This document shows, in pieces, positions 32,249 to 43,829 of a DNA stretch of 64,000 nt. Source of the stretch: Pseudoips prasinana. Taxonomy: Eukaryota > Arthropoda > Insecta > Lepidoptera > Nolidae. Below the pieces are notes generated by a model. The model saw nothing but the letters and a program-made list of their open reading frames with translations, did no database searches and had not been told where the DNA came from. The stretch is taken from contig OX621241.1 in assembly GCA_951640165.1 (NCBI GenBank), positions 7,450,001 through 7,514,000 on the forward strand, read 5' to 3'. The stretch's first letter is position 1; each line of letters begins with the position of its first letter. The position numbers and the translations under genes are program-made.

Positions 32249-32515
32249 TGACGGTCACCGTAGCCTAGTTGGTAGTGTTCCTGCCTACGAAGCTGGTGGT
32301 CCTGGCTTCGAATCCCGGTAAGTGCAAATATTTGTATGATGAGCACGAATATTTGTTTCTGAGTCATGGATGTTTTTTATGTATTTAAGTATTTATCTAT
32401 CTATATAAGTATTTATATCGTCGCCTGGTACCCATAGTACAAGCTTTGCTTAATTTGGGGCCTAGGATGATCTGTGTGACATTGTCCCTAGATATTATGC
32501 TCAGTTTTCTTAAAC
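32249..32515 (+). repeat. SINE-B copy (tRNA-derived)
   Basis: CACCGTAGCCTAGTTGGTAG (A box region), CTTCGAATCCCGGTAAGTGC (B box), GATGAGCACGAATATTTGTT, CGCCTGGTACCCATAGTACA and a GATCTGTGTGACATTGTCC end. Nearly identical in layout to 34313-34565. Confidence 0.85.
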
Positions 32516-32924
32516 CTTAAATACTCAGTATGTCACAACTTTAGCAGACCTTTTTACATAATAGAAGATGCACGTAGTATTTATGGCGATTGCGCTGTCA
32601 AAAAGCTTTTTTATTACACTGAAACACCTGTGACTTAGGTAGGCAGGGTGCGACAAATCTGTTAAAGTGTCACATAATTTAGTGCAACAGTTACGTAATA
32701 AACAGTAGACTGTTTCGTGTGAAAGGACGGGCTAATATGCAAGAAGCATGCATAATATTTTTTTTAAAAGATTCATATTGTATGGCATCTAATAATCGAT
32801 GTAGTTATGTTGGTTACAACCAAGGTATAAATTATATATATTCAACAAGTTTTTGTTTTTTTTTTAGAAGGATAACACTCGCTCTAGGGAAAATAATCCA
32901 TGTGTCCCGGGATACTTGACACAT
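32516..32924. other. Gene-free stretch
   Basis: No gene recognised; a T-rich run lies near 32850. Confidence 0.45.
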
Positions 32925-33050
32925 ATTATTGACGGACACAAACTACATCCGGACTCAGAACAATTATTTACGGGTCACACAAATAATAATTGTCCTGTGA
33001 AGGAATAGAACCTGGGACAAGACGCGAATGCCTTAACGGCTGGTTCATCC
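32925..33050 (-). repeat. SINE-C copy, degraded
   Basis: GACGGACACAAACTACATCC-GGACTCAGAACAATTATTTA, ATAATAATTGTCCTGTGAAG and AATAGAACCTGGGAC, the reversed SINE-C order. Confidence 0.6.
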
Positions 33051-33239
33051 TTGGTAAGGTCTTTTTTCAACTGTGGACATGTTTCGGCTGATATAATGAT
33101 CATGAAACTAAGAACTAACCTCTATAAAATTCAACTTATTCTAAAACCGTGCCGGTGGGTAATGTAAGTATGGTGGCAAGATTGCCACGTTTGATGGCAT
33201 GGTCGTGTTTGATTAATTACTTAAATACTACTAATTCAC

Positions 33240-33602
33240 ACACATACACATCACGCACACACAAACTTACATTCATAAAAACCACCAACGTTTGTACTTT
33301 AACTTTTTAATTATTATTTTACTTAAATTACTGTAATACTCTCTTGTGTCTTTTTTATAATAAGCTCACTAATCGTTTGAAATATTTGTTATTTGCTGTG
33401 ATACCAGATGTAAGCTATCAATTGTGTAACTTTAAACAGGTGGGGACCTGGTGACCTGTATTACAGGTGTTACTACCTACCACAGGCACCAGCGATCCAC
33501 AACCAAAAAAAATCGTTGGCTACTTTTTACATGTAAATATTGTTTGTATTATTTGGCTTGTGGTGAGAAATAAACAATTATTATTATTATTATTATTATT
33601 AA
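33240..33602 (+). repeat. Probable LINE 3' end with (ATT)n tail
   Basis: CTGGTGACCTGTATTACAGG, TGGCTTGTGGTGAGAAATAA and an (ATT)8 tail at 33579-33602. The AATAAA before a simple-repeat tail is typical of LINE 3' ends. No coding part remains. Confidence 0.5.
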
Positions 33603-33640
33603 TTACTTATCTATGTATATCTTTAACTTTTTTATAGTTT

Positions 33641-33850
33641 TTTTTGATGTGAAACGTCTATAGCCGCACGTAAAACAGATTTCTGGCGTGGCGACGCATG
33701 CCATGACGCATGCGCAATCGACTTTTTATTTTATCATTATGACATATTTAGTTCCTATCACAATATGTTATTTTCTGCATATTACTTTTACAAAATAATG
33801 TCGATGTTTCACATCTGCCAGGCGTCCCGTGACGGCTCACATTTTTTTTT
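33641..33850 (+). mobile_element. Repeat G copy, unexpanded
   Basis: TTTTTTGATGTGAAACGTCT-ATAGCCGCACG at the left and GATGTTTCACATCTGCCAGG-CGTCCCGTGACGGCTCACAT at the right, about 210 bases. This is the reference state for the expanded copy at 29256-29695. Confidence 0.8.
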
Positions 33851-34312
33851 CTTTTTCTAATGTAGTTAGTTAAGTATATCCATAAGTGTATTTAGATCTT
33901 AAGTTTTTATTTCTAGTACTATTCTAATTTCATTTATATATTTTTCGGAAATGGATAAAATATAGACCTATTGAAATTACTTAAATAAAATTTCAATTCC
34001 GTCAACTGTTTAAAGAAAGCGACCAAGTGGTAAATACAGATAGATCTAGGCGATATATGCCTGATAGCATCAATATTGGTGAAACTTTTTTTTTATCTCA
34101 AAAGACATAGCTTAAAAAACAAGGGAACAACGCGAACCTTGCTGGAGAGAATTCTATCCTAATTAATCTGACGTGACACCACTTAAGATGGTTATACTCG
34201 TATTGCGCGTGGATGTTCAAAATTACGAAACAAACACTTTTATTTCCACAAATTACGTAAGTAAGTAACGCTTTTAATAAAGTAGGATATATTGATTATA
34301 GTAAACCACGAA

Positions 34313-34565
34313 ACGATCACCGTAGCCTAGTTGGTAGTGCTCCTGCCTACGAAGCTGGTGGTCCCGGGTTCGAATCCCGGTAAGTGCAAATATTTGTGTG
34401 ATGAGCACGAATATTTGTTTCTGAGTCATGGATGTTTTCTATGTATATAAGTATTTATCTATCTATATAAGTATGTATTTCGTCGCCTGGTACCCATAGT
34501 ACAAGCTTGGCTTAGTTTGGGGCTAGGATGATCTGTGTGACATTGTTCTAAAAAAAAAAAAAAAA
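34313..34565 (+). repeat. SINE-B copy with poly-A
   Basis: A box GTAGCCTAGTTGGTAGTG, B box GGTTCGAATCC at 34367-34377, the same body as 32249-32515, ending GACATTGTTCT and A15. Confidence 0.88.
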
Positions 34566-35875
34566 TGTGCCATATTTTATTCAAAGCATTACTTTTATCA
34601 GTTGTTTTTATCAGGATAATCCTAATTGTTCAGGTAATAATAATAACTAAATTATGTTAAAAAAATCAAATCTATTTAAGATTGTTAACAAAATAATTAT
34701 ATATTTAAGTACTAATTCACGCCAGATTATTTTTTATTTTATCCAAAATAAAACTTTTATCATTGTATTTCCAAAATTATGGTATTAAAATGCACCGTAC
34801 ACCTGTACGGTGAACACAACATAATTATATGAAAAATTATTTTGATCACTGGGAAAAAATAAAAATTTAGAATTCAATATATATGATTTTGATTGAATAG
34901 CGGAGCTAATACCTTGACCCGTCTCTGCGTCATAAGCTTTTGGCATACCGAAAAACTAAAGGATATAATACTAATAATAAATTGAGACTAAAGGGTTCTA
35001 AGTTTTCTTATAATAGCAGTACAATGTCTAAGTATTTATTTTTTGGTCTGATGTTGTCAGATATAAGCAAAATAATGCACTGTCTCTTTTTAAAAATAAA
35101 GGAAATTGTATTATCAAGGTCATAATAAAAGTTGTAGGAAACTGTTGGGTGCTGTAGTAAGATTTGTCGTTGTTGTTTTATGATGCATGTCGTTTTCCCT
35201 ACCGACTTTTGGTTACATGAGTCAGCAACACTAACAATATACATATTTAAAGGTTCACGGACTGCGTATTTCATATTTTGTTGTGGACGCTCTTTGAATA
35301 GCAACGAAGAGAATTTACAGACGAGCGCATTTTAATATCTCGTAACCTTATCTGCCCCTAAAGTATGTGACAAAGTCAAAGGTGTACGTAATCGAAAGCC
35401 AATACATTGACGGAGGATAATTAAAGGTGCACTCTCAAGCTCATAGCTCTTTTATGATATTGATGTCAAATTCATAAAATAAATTCTTTTAAGGTTCGAT
35501 CTAAGGAAATAAAATTGAGTGAATCAAGTGAATTTGGTAATCAATACATGTACAACATACTGATATAGTTACTTTTTAACATTTGTAAATTGTTTCCAAC
35601 TGGGAGTAGATACAATCTCATAGACTCTTATTGTGACATATTATAGTCAAAAAACCGTTCACAGGATTTTAGCAGCCTTTTCCTCACACTGGAGTCCATC
35701 GTCAAGTTAAAACAAGCTATAGCACAAAATCATAGTCCATGATAGAATAAGCGTACTTTACCAGACCCATTTAAGACTAAGAAAAGCAAAGTTTACTAAT
35801 CTCCAAAACTATAGCCTAAAAGAACCAAAATAAATATCGTCAAGATTAAATAATGTAACACATAATATTTTTTTA
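34566..35875. other. Gene-free stretch
   Basis: No gene recognised. A short inverted repeat CACCGTACACCTGTACGGTG lies at 34794-34813. Two opposed frames (34940-35125 and 35008-35304) lack domain features. Confidence 0.5.
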
Positions 35876-35879
35876 ATAG

Positions 35880-36070
35880 GTAACGCCCACACTAGGGTAA
35901 TACCTCCTTGAGTCGCGGGGCACTTTACAAAACATATTTAACGGAAATAGTACACCCAGACTCAGAACAACTACTTATGTTTCACATAAATAGTCGTCCT
36001 GTGCTGGTATCAAACGCGGGATACGTAGTGGCTAGGGGACTGTCTTAATCTCTGCGCCTCACGTGCACTC
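35880..36070 (-). repeat. SINE-C copy
   Basis: Reversed: GTCGCGGGGCACTTTACAAA, CCCAGACTCAGAACAACTAC, CATAAATAGTCGTCCTGTGC, then worn B-box and A-box regions to GCGCCTCACGTGCAC. Confidence 0.7.
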
Positions 36071-36437
36071 AACGGCTATCTTATTCTATGTAAGATTTAA
36101 TAAAACTTTTTACAATGTTCCGATCTTCAATAATTTGTGTGAAATTATTGGAAAAACAATATTTTGCTCATATTATCGCTCGTATCGCTTAAAAACGTCC
36201 GTCTGTATACACCTTATCTTTTTTATATTCAGCCTCAATATTTCGATATTGATCCCTTATAACTGATATCTTCATCGCTGTCCTTCAATACGGTAAAAAG
36301 TTTGGTTTTGTTTAAGTATTCGGATGTACAAATATAATGAAGAGAAAACTATTAACAAAATTAACGTTCATTTATGGGATTCCTGTTCAACATTTATTTT
36401 AAATTGTCAAAATTTACAGTAACATTTTTAAAATTAG

Positions 36438-36521
36438 TTGTATGTAAATATTTTCTTCCAGTACATCAAGTCAGTGCCGAAACACTGAGTCGGTGTACTG
36501 GAAGAAAATATTTACATACAA
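36438..36521. repeat. Long hairpin: 27 bp perfect plus imperfect inner pairing
   Basis: TTGTATGTAAATATTTTCTT-CCAGTAC (36438-36464) is exactly mirrored at 36495-36521. The inner 12 bases pair with a few mismatches, leaving a ~6-base loop (CCGAAA, 36477-36482). The total arm is about 39 bases. Confidence 0.9.
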
Positions 36522-38585
36522 TGTATATTATGAGATGAGCACGCAAAACGGATCCCGCATCGAACTTGGAACTTAGAAGTTAAAAGACCTGACTATCTTA
36601 CCGGAGATTACCCATTAGCAAAAGTGAGAAGTGAACCAGCCGTATAACTGCAGCGTTTATTAGTACAATATGTAGTAAGTAAATAACTGAGTGTCTTTGC
36701 CATAGTAAAAAGTAGCTTGAAATGATTATAGATAGGATCTGGCTTCTCATGCGTGCCATCCATTACAAGTCATCAGCTTGATGTTTGGATTATATAAATC
36801 AAAGAATTCTTTTTTCCTACCCTCACTACTATCACCCTTGCCATCACTTCTACCTTTCTGCCAGTGTTGCCCATCTATCCGATTAATTGCCCTTAACGGG
36901 TATTAATCACATCTAATATGATTTAATAGGTAACAAGAGTGTAAATCTGTTTTCTAAAATAACTCTTATGAACAATTGATACAGAAGTCAAACAAATTAA
37001 TAATCTTAATATCAAAGTTTACGTAATCTGTAATCTTACAATAGAAATAAAGTCAATTTAAAACTAAGTCCCCTAATTGTGAAGCGGAAATTGCCTAAAT
37101 TTAGCTTAAATTAAATATTTTAATTATACCTTACATGCAAACCATTTGAAAATGCTACTAGCTACGTTTACTCCCAAGATTTTATCAGCGCTATTCAAAA
37201 GGTCATCACAAGCTGTTTAATTAAGACCAAGCCCCTAACAATATGTGACGTTGAAATGTAATAATTAAATCCAGCTTTGGTTTGGTAGTTTACAACCGCA
37301 ATGGCGCCCCAGAGGTGTTAATTACCTACTTTAATGGTCTATAAACAAAAGATTACGGGAATAAATTTCAAAAGATATTTCAGAAATACCTACTGTAGTA
37401 AAATCGAAGTATTATGGCCAATTTTTAGCATCATCTGAATTGGAATATTAAAACTATATGAGAATAAAAACGATTTCAGATTTGTGGAACACGTATTACA
37501 TACTTATAACTATAGGTATAAGAAGAAGCCTCGCCGTGGGTTTCCACGTTTTAAAAATACAAAGTTTTCAGCTGGTTAGTGAAATATTAATAAAAAGTAC
37601 AGCGAAGTAAACATGGTTGGCCTTTCAGTCTACATTTATTTATTAATAAATATTTTCAAGTCACCTTGAATATTTACTTTGCTGTTCACCTGATGATATG
37701 ATAAGGCGCCTGTACAACTCCCTGATGAACCTAACACATCTAGCATAATATAATATTATATTTTAAATAATATTCTCTACTTTTAAAGTGTATTGTAAGA
37801 CTGTGTGAGAAATAAAAGTTTACAGCTATTTATTTTATTTTATTGGTATTCTATTTGAACTGTAAACGTTATAAAACTAACTTAACGAAAGAACAATAAG
37901 TTTTTAAGTAAAACACAATCTCATTTCATCTTAACTGAATTTAAACTACAATATACGTAGTTAAAATTTCTCATTTGTTACCGTGATGAAAACTTACTTA
38001 GTCCTAAATCGTTTGAAATATATATTTAAACGCATTCAAAAAGCCATTATTCCACATCACGTAACGACTGCGCGACGGAGCCGACACGACTCCACAGGGG
38101 TATCCCTGATACGTGAAGCGACTAACTTATGATTTATACACGGAGCTAATGATGATGTTAAATTAATTTAAATTCTAAAACAAAATGGCTTATCAATGTT
38201 CTAAATTTTCTAGGTCGCTTTTTAGGAGACGACAACACGACTTTATAGGAATACCAGGGACTGCCCACCCTAACCACCACGAGAGCCTAGTCTCTTGATA
38301 CTCTGAGTAATGGCTCGGGGAACGTAAGACGACCGCCATCAGTAACTAACACTACCCACCATCTAGGCTCGTAATAGGTGGGAAAGTGTTCTTATTCTTT
38401 AATACACACAGAAAAGACAGACTGGCAGAAAGATATTTGAAACGGGTGTATAACATCATAAAGAAAAAAATTAAGAGACTTAATTTATTACTACTACCAA
38501 CTGGTAGGAAAAGCTATAATATATACATACTAATAATACACACAAATTAAATAGTATACACACTACATAACAATTAATAAATACA
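36522..38585. other. Gene-free AT-rich stretch
   Basis: No gene, RNA or known repeat seen. A GC-richer patch at 38050-38370 contains no open frame of note. Confidence 0.5.
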
Positions 38586-38589
38586 ATTA

Positions 38590-38800
38590 TAGGTATTCTT
38601 AATTTGGTGCCGAAAAGTTTTTCTTTGTTCTTCTTTTAAAGACGTCTAAAGGACTACATTACAATATTTTTCATTTTCATTTAGAGTAACTCAATCCCAA
38701 GCATTTTTGTCAATATATTAGTCGCAAAGTTTTTAATATATGCCCTATTACATCATTTAATTTTATAAGAGTTTTAGATTCTAAAGTTTAAAATAAAGAA
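38590..38800 (-). pseudogene. Possible LINE C-terminal relic
   Basis: The minus strand near 38790-38690 reads Arg-Ala-Tyr-Ile-Lys...Thr-Lys-Met-Leu-Gly, collinear with the relic at 6735-6895 (AATCCCAAGCATTTTTG against AACCCCAAGCACTTTTG; TATGCCCTATTACA against TATGCCCTGCTAAA). Very worn. Confidence 0.35.
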
Positions 38801-38817
38801 ACAGTAAGCACATTATT

Positions 38818-38925
38818 TGATAAAAAAATCAATTCAAGGCAAACTAAGGTTTGTCATTATATGACAAACTAAGGTTTGTCATATAATGACAAACCTTAGT
38901 TTGCCTTGAATTGATTTTTTTATCA
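38818..38925. repeat. Perfect 52-bp inverted repeat with 4-base spacer
   Basis: The left arm is 38818-38869, the right arm 38874-38925 and the spacer TAAG. The arms match at all 52 positions by eye. Each arm contains TCAATTCAAGGCAAACTAAG then GTTTGTCATTATATGACAAAC, itself a small palindrome. No coding content; no resemblance to the repeat families found elsewhere in the window. Confidence 0.95.
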
Positions 38926-40285
38926 TAATGTCATATAATGACAAAAGGATCTTATAAGACACTTCTTCGTCTATCTGTCTATCTGTTATATCATATTTGG
39001 ACATTAGCTAAATCTATACGCTACATCCTGTTGACCTAGAATCATGAAATAAGCAGGCATAAAGACAAAGTTTGAAATGAATAATTTGTAGTTATATTAG
39101 AAAAGCAATGGTCAAGCATTTTCAATTAACATATTGACTGTTTTGTAAACTGATATATAATGATCAAAGTGATGTTTAAAACTTTCGTAAATATTATTGG
39201 TGACTAAAAATATTTAGTTTTATCTGCTATAAATTGGGGTATTATATTTAGTATAAAATAACTATTCACATTGCAGAACAAGTCACAAGATAAGCACAGT
39301 AAATTAGTATATTGTCAAAATATAAGCTCTCGAATTAGTTTGGAGTAGTTGCATGATGTTTCATTTATGATAATCTTAGTATGACGGCATACATCTTGAT
39401 ATACGATGGTAGATCCTCAACACAGCAAATTTATGATAAGTTTTGGTGCGTTTGAGTTTCTTCCGTAGTTTAGCAATTAAACTGTTGAAAACTACATATT
39501 TCGCCACGGGGTTCAGGCGATGTAAAGATTGTAACAGTAAAGTCGTTTAAGCTTTCCCCTTAATACAAATTAAGAGTAAGAAGAATTCCATCTGCCCAAC
39601 AATGTTTCAGTTATTATTCAAAGTTTATAGTTAACGGTCGCTAGTTAGGTGCACAATGAACCACGATCTATGCATGTACTCGTATAGACGCTCAGCGTAT
39701 CAAATTTACCTTTTGTAAATATTTTTATTCCGATTTTCACACTTTTTATACAGGCATCGTGTAAAAGCTACATATTTTTAATTTCCATATATTCATCCAC
39801 TTTTTTTCACTATTAACGCAATAAATAACACCATGTGAAAATACGAGCCTTGGGGCATGCACTCTACAACATTATTATACGCCGTCAACACGCGTAGGTA
39901 TAATAAACAAAAACCCACTGTAAACGCGATACTGGCGTATATTGTGTAACTTGTAAAATATTTATTTTTAATAGAAAACCAGACCATAATCCCATTAACA
40001 GCGCGATTTCTGGAGGTTACTGGAGGTTACTGGTGTTATAAGCCCATACCTCGAAGGACACGTAAGCTTACAAAGTGAAGGAATAGATAGTGTACCTGCT
40101 TTTGCGCACACATTCGAGCACTATAATATGGCCTGCACTGTTCTCCAGTCACCGTAACGAGTGGCCGCTGTAGCCGATTCGGCTATCATTGTGCCGATAT
40201 TGATTTCTGCCAATGCCTTAGTAGCAAAGTCCTCCAAAAAACATCTTAAGAGGCTTACGTTATGTGGTTGGGTCAAAAATCAGAC
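38926..40285. other. Gene-free stretch
   Basis: No gene recognised. The minus-strand frame 39793-39987 has a hydrophobic stretch but no recognisable family. Confidence 0.45.
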
Positions 40286-40289
40286 TAAA

Positions 40290-40370
40290 AAAGAATTGCT
40301 TTTGTAAACGGCTCGCATTGTCCCGCCGGTAGCATGGATCCTGTTCCTGCTGCCGGTTACAAATTTTATT
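40290..40370 (+). repeat. Interspersed repeat H, copy 2
   Basis: ATTGCTTTTGTAAACGGCTC-GCATTGTCCC and AGCATGGATCCTGTTCCTGC match the reverse complement of 8640-8780. Confidence 0.55.
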
Positions 40371-41440
40371 TTTTATATTTATATTTTTTATTTTACGTTT
40401 AAAAATGTAAGCATATATTTATAAAAAGATATTAAATAAAAGAATAAAAATAATACATTTTTATTTTAGACTAAGTTCATGTATAGAATGTTTAAACAAC
40501 AAGGCCCTATCGTATTTGAATACGAACATATGCCTTTAGGATATTGAAATACTGCTTATCTGCAATTATGTTCTTCAGAATGCTTTTAGTGCTGCCTGGA
40601 ACCCTGATTATTATTTAAGTCAGCCGTGTATAATGGCATGAAACTATTCGGTTCTCAGCAAACATACCAGAGGCACTCCAACATCGAGGCAGCCCTAATA
40701 ACAACCTGAATCTATTGTTATATCCGTGTCCACTGGCAGAGCATTAAACTATCACAGAGTATTACTACATAGAGTAAAGTATTATTACAGAGTATCACGG
40801 GCTGCATATGTACCACGACTGACAATAAACTTTAAATAAAGAAAGTTTGTGAACTGCATCGTGCAAACCTGCAGGCCAAACTATTACTTCTGATTGCCAA
40901 TGTTCTGCGTTCCCTCTCTATATCGTTTTGTTCGTCAAGGCCCTCGGCGATGTAATGCAGTAATTACTGGCACACTTTTAGGGCAATTATAGGGGCCTAA
41001 AAGTCGACATATTTATTGAACATGATGTATTTCGAAATTTACCAATATTTTTTTATATATATTCTTTGATATGAAGACCTAATTTGCTTTTAGTAGAAAC
41101 ATTTTATAAAAGTTTTCTAAATTAGTTCGAAATTGCCGTGACCCATAAAATAGTCATTTACGGCACAAAAAAGTCCATGTTTACGTAAATCATATTTACG
41201 ACGGAGTGTTTTTCAATTACCTGTCTTGAATATAAATCAAGTGGGCCGTTATTACAGTAGGGTGTCACTCAAGTTTACCTGTTATATTGCTGGTGAATAA
41301 AATTGTTGGGAGACATTCCTATAAAGATGGAAATGTAGAACTGTGATATAACAAATTGTCTTGCTATTTTTTTTTGTCTTAGTAGTAGATCAACATGCCC
41401 TACCATATAAGGCGTACAAATACAATATAATTTTAATATT
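40371..41440. other. Gene-free stretch
   Basis: Nothing recognised. Confidence 0.45.
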
Positions 41441-41444
41441 ATAG

Positions 41445-41465
41445 AAAGAAGAAGAAGAAGAAAAT
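41445..41465 (+). repeat. (GAA)n microsatellite
   Basis: AAGAAGAAGAAGAAGAAAA. Confidence 0.7.
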
Positions 41466-41751
41466 ATATTTATTAGACACAAAGTACATCAGTATAAATT
41501 AAGTAAAAGTAATAGTAATAAGGGTACAACACACAGAAGAATACATCAAAAAAAATTGATACTTATAAATACACACCTATTCGATGTGGTACCCATACTA
41601 AGCACCTTTGTGACTAAAAGGCCACAGTTCAGCATTCTGCCACAGATGACTGTAGCGCTGATTTTCAACTGTGGCCAACTATCAAGTATCAAACTACCAA
41701 TTATCAAGTGAAATAGTAAAAAAAAACATGCCAATCAGTAATTTCAGACTG

Positions 41752-41945
41752 AACGTGTGGCGCAGACGCAGTGGAGACAGTCGCCTCGCCGCTTCGTGTC
41801 GCGGGTTCGAGTCACGAGTTCGAGTCACGTAAATAGTTGTTCTGAGTCTAGATGCAATTTGTGTCTGTCTATTATGTTTGTAAAGTACCCCGCGACACAG
41901 GGATTAGATTTCCAAGTGCGGGCCGAGCGTAGTCTTAAAAAAAAA
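41752..41945 (+). repeat. SINE-C copy (tRNA-derived) with duplicated B box
   Basis: CGTGTGGCGCAGACGCAGTG (A-box region), GTCGCCTCGCCGCTTCGTGT and a B box GGTTCGAGTC at about 41804. TTCGAGTCACGAG is then repeated, giving a second B box by 41829. Body: AAATAGTTGTTCTGAGTCTA; end: GTAAAGTACCCCGCGACACA. Confidence 0.82.
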
Positions 41946-42765
41946 TATACCTACATCTTAATATAATTTATGGATAAAAAATCTGTTAAATTATAATAAG
42001 CCTTCGTAAAAAGCATCATTTTCATTTTATTTTTAAACATTTGATCGTTACCATTTTTCCATTAATTTTTCTATAAATTTTAGGTGCAATACATAAAATA
42101 CTCTTTCCTTATTCCTGTATTAAGTGTCATGGTGGAATTTGTATAATCGATTAATGGTATTAATATTAATTATATCAACTATACATTAATACGCTTCACG
42201 TGACCAGAAGGCTGGCCTTTATTTTGGTCAAAAAATCAGTATTACTATACAACGTGGCGAACCAATGCTGCCAGCCTTCTAGGTACGTTCCCTGACAACG
42301 ATGAGGAGGACTTTTTTGACGATGTATAGATTCAGCTTATTTTATATTTATGTAGGTTTAATGTAGTAAATTTTTAATTATATAGTTATATCTCATATAT
42401 CTTAAATGTGTAAATATTACAAAATACTAACAAATGACTAAGAACACATTAATTATATTGTTGAGTATGGTCGCATTATATTAAAATCACCGCATAGCGT
42501 CAGTTTGTGAAATATAGTAAAGGAATAAAAATAAGGTATTGCTGATGTCGGAATGTTAGTACTGAAGACATGGAGGTGTTTTATTTGGGTGGATATTAAG
42601 TTTGTTCGCACTAGTTCTACTGAAAAGTCCTATAGTGAAAATTATTTGTCTCACTTACTAGTCCTGCGATATAATGTGTTACTGAATAGTAAAAATAGTC
42701 TCTTTCCACTTCTTCTACTTGCAGTAATATGGCACTTTTAAATAAATAGCAAAGCATCGTGAAAT
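41946..42765. other. Gene-free stretch with a possible coding tail
   Basis: At 42222-42329 one frame reads an acidic ending (Asp-Asn-Asp-Glu-Glu-Asp-Phe-Phe-Asp-Asp-Val-stop), followed by UTR-like AT-rich DNA. It may be the end of a LINE protein. I could not assign it. Confidence 0.3.
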
Positions 42766-42769
42766 AATT

Positions 42770-43025
42770 GCCAGTTAGCGTGGTTGGAAGGTTTTTACAC
42801 GCCGGAGGTTGTGGGTTCGATTCCCACCCAGGACAGATATTATTGTGTATAATCACGTCTGTTTATCCTGAGTCTGAGTTTAATTATATATGGTTTCACA
42901 AAAGAAAACTAGTATATGTTGTAAATCAGTAAAATCGTTTTCATACAACAAGCTCTGCTTAGTTGGGATCAGATGGCCGTTTGTGAAACGAAATTATGCA
43001 GGAGCCTATTCTCTATGCAATAAAT
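42770..43025 (+). repeat. SINE-A copy
   Basis: CAGTTAGCGTGGTTGGAAGG, B box GGTTCGATTCC at 42813-42823, GTTTATCCTGAGTCTGAG, CAACAAGCTCTGCTTAGTTG, then AATAAATA and a TTTATTTATTT end. Confidence 0.82.
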
Positions 43026-43064
43026 ATTTTTTATTTATTTAATAAAGCAATAAGTATATTACCA

Positions 43065-43345
43065 AAGTCACCGACATAGCCCAAAGAATTGCAAAGCTGA
43101 AATGGCAGTAGATGAGGCACATATGTTGCTCGTAGAACTGACGGCCGTTGGGGCAGAAAGGTATCGACTGGCGACCACGAACCGGAATTCAGACCGTCGT
43201 CGATAAGATGGACTGATGATCTTGTGAGGGTCTGGAAACCGCTGGATGCGGATAGCGCAAGATTGGCAATTGTGGACATCTTTGGGGAGGCCTTTGTCCA
43301 GCAGAAGACGTCTTTCGGCTGATATGATGATGATGAAGGATAGTT
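43065..43345 (+). repeat. RTE-type LINE C-terminus and 3' tail, longest copy
   Basis: Coding remnants on the plus strand: Arg-Ile-Ala-Lys-Leu-Lys-Trp, Arg-Arg-Thr-Asp-Gly-Arg-Trp-Gly (frameshifted), Arg-Trp-Thr-Asp-Asp-Leu-Val-Arg. It ends TTTGTCCAGCAGAAGACG and (ATG)n. A deletion lies between ACCGGAA and TTCAGACC. Confidence 0.8.
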
Positions 43346-43505
43346 CTTTATTTGTATTACAATCTAGTCTAGAGACTAATAAGGAAATTAATGTTAACCT
43401 AAACTTCTACATAAACAAAAATAATTCTATGAATCAGTCCGCCGACTATCCTCAATCATGTTCGTTACGGGAAAGAAACTTTGTTTACGTGTTCTTTATA
43501 ATAAT

Positions 43506-43829
43506 ACTAGCTGTACCACGCGGTTTCACCCGCGTTAAATTTTACTAAGTAATTATCATAGCACCTCCCCCGTAAGTGATAGCGTGATAATATGTAGCCT
43601 AAATGTTGACCAGATCTCTTAGTAATATTCATGCAAAATTTTAAGTAAATCCATGCAGTACTTTTTTAGTTTAGCCCGGAGATACATACAGACAAACAGA
43701 CACACAGACAACAATTTTAAAATCTATATTTTTGCCTTTGATATTTATTGTAGACCACGCCCCAAGTATCCTTTTTTAAAAATATTTAATGTACACTTTT
43801 GACTTACCTACGATTTTATTATATAGATT
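43506..43829 (+). repeat. ACTAGCTG-type short retroposon (repeat D), full copy
   Basis: Starts ACTAGCTGTACCACGCGGTT and ends CGATTTTATTATATAGAT; interior as in the copy at 7905. Confidence 0.85.

Noticed and set aside
39880..39898. CGCCGTCAACACGCGTA match to 21686-21702
   Set aside because: A 16-17-base identity in isolation. The flanks do not match, so shared origin cannot be supported.
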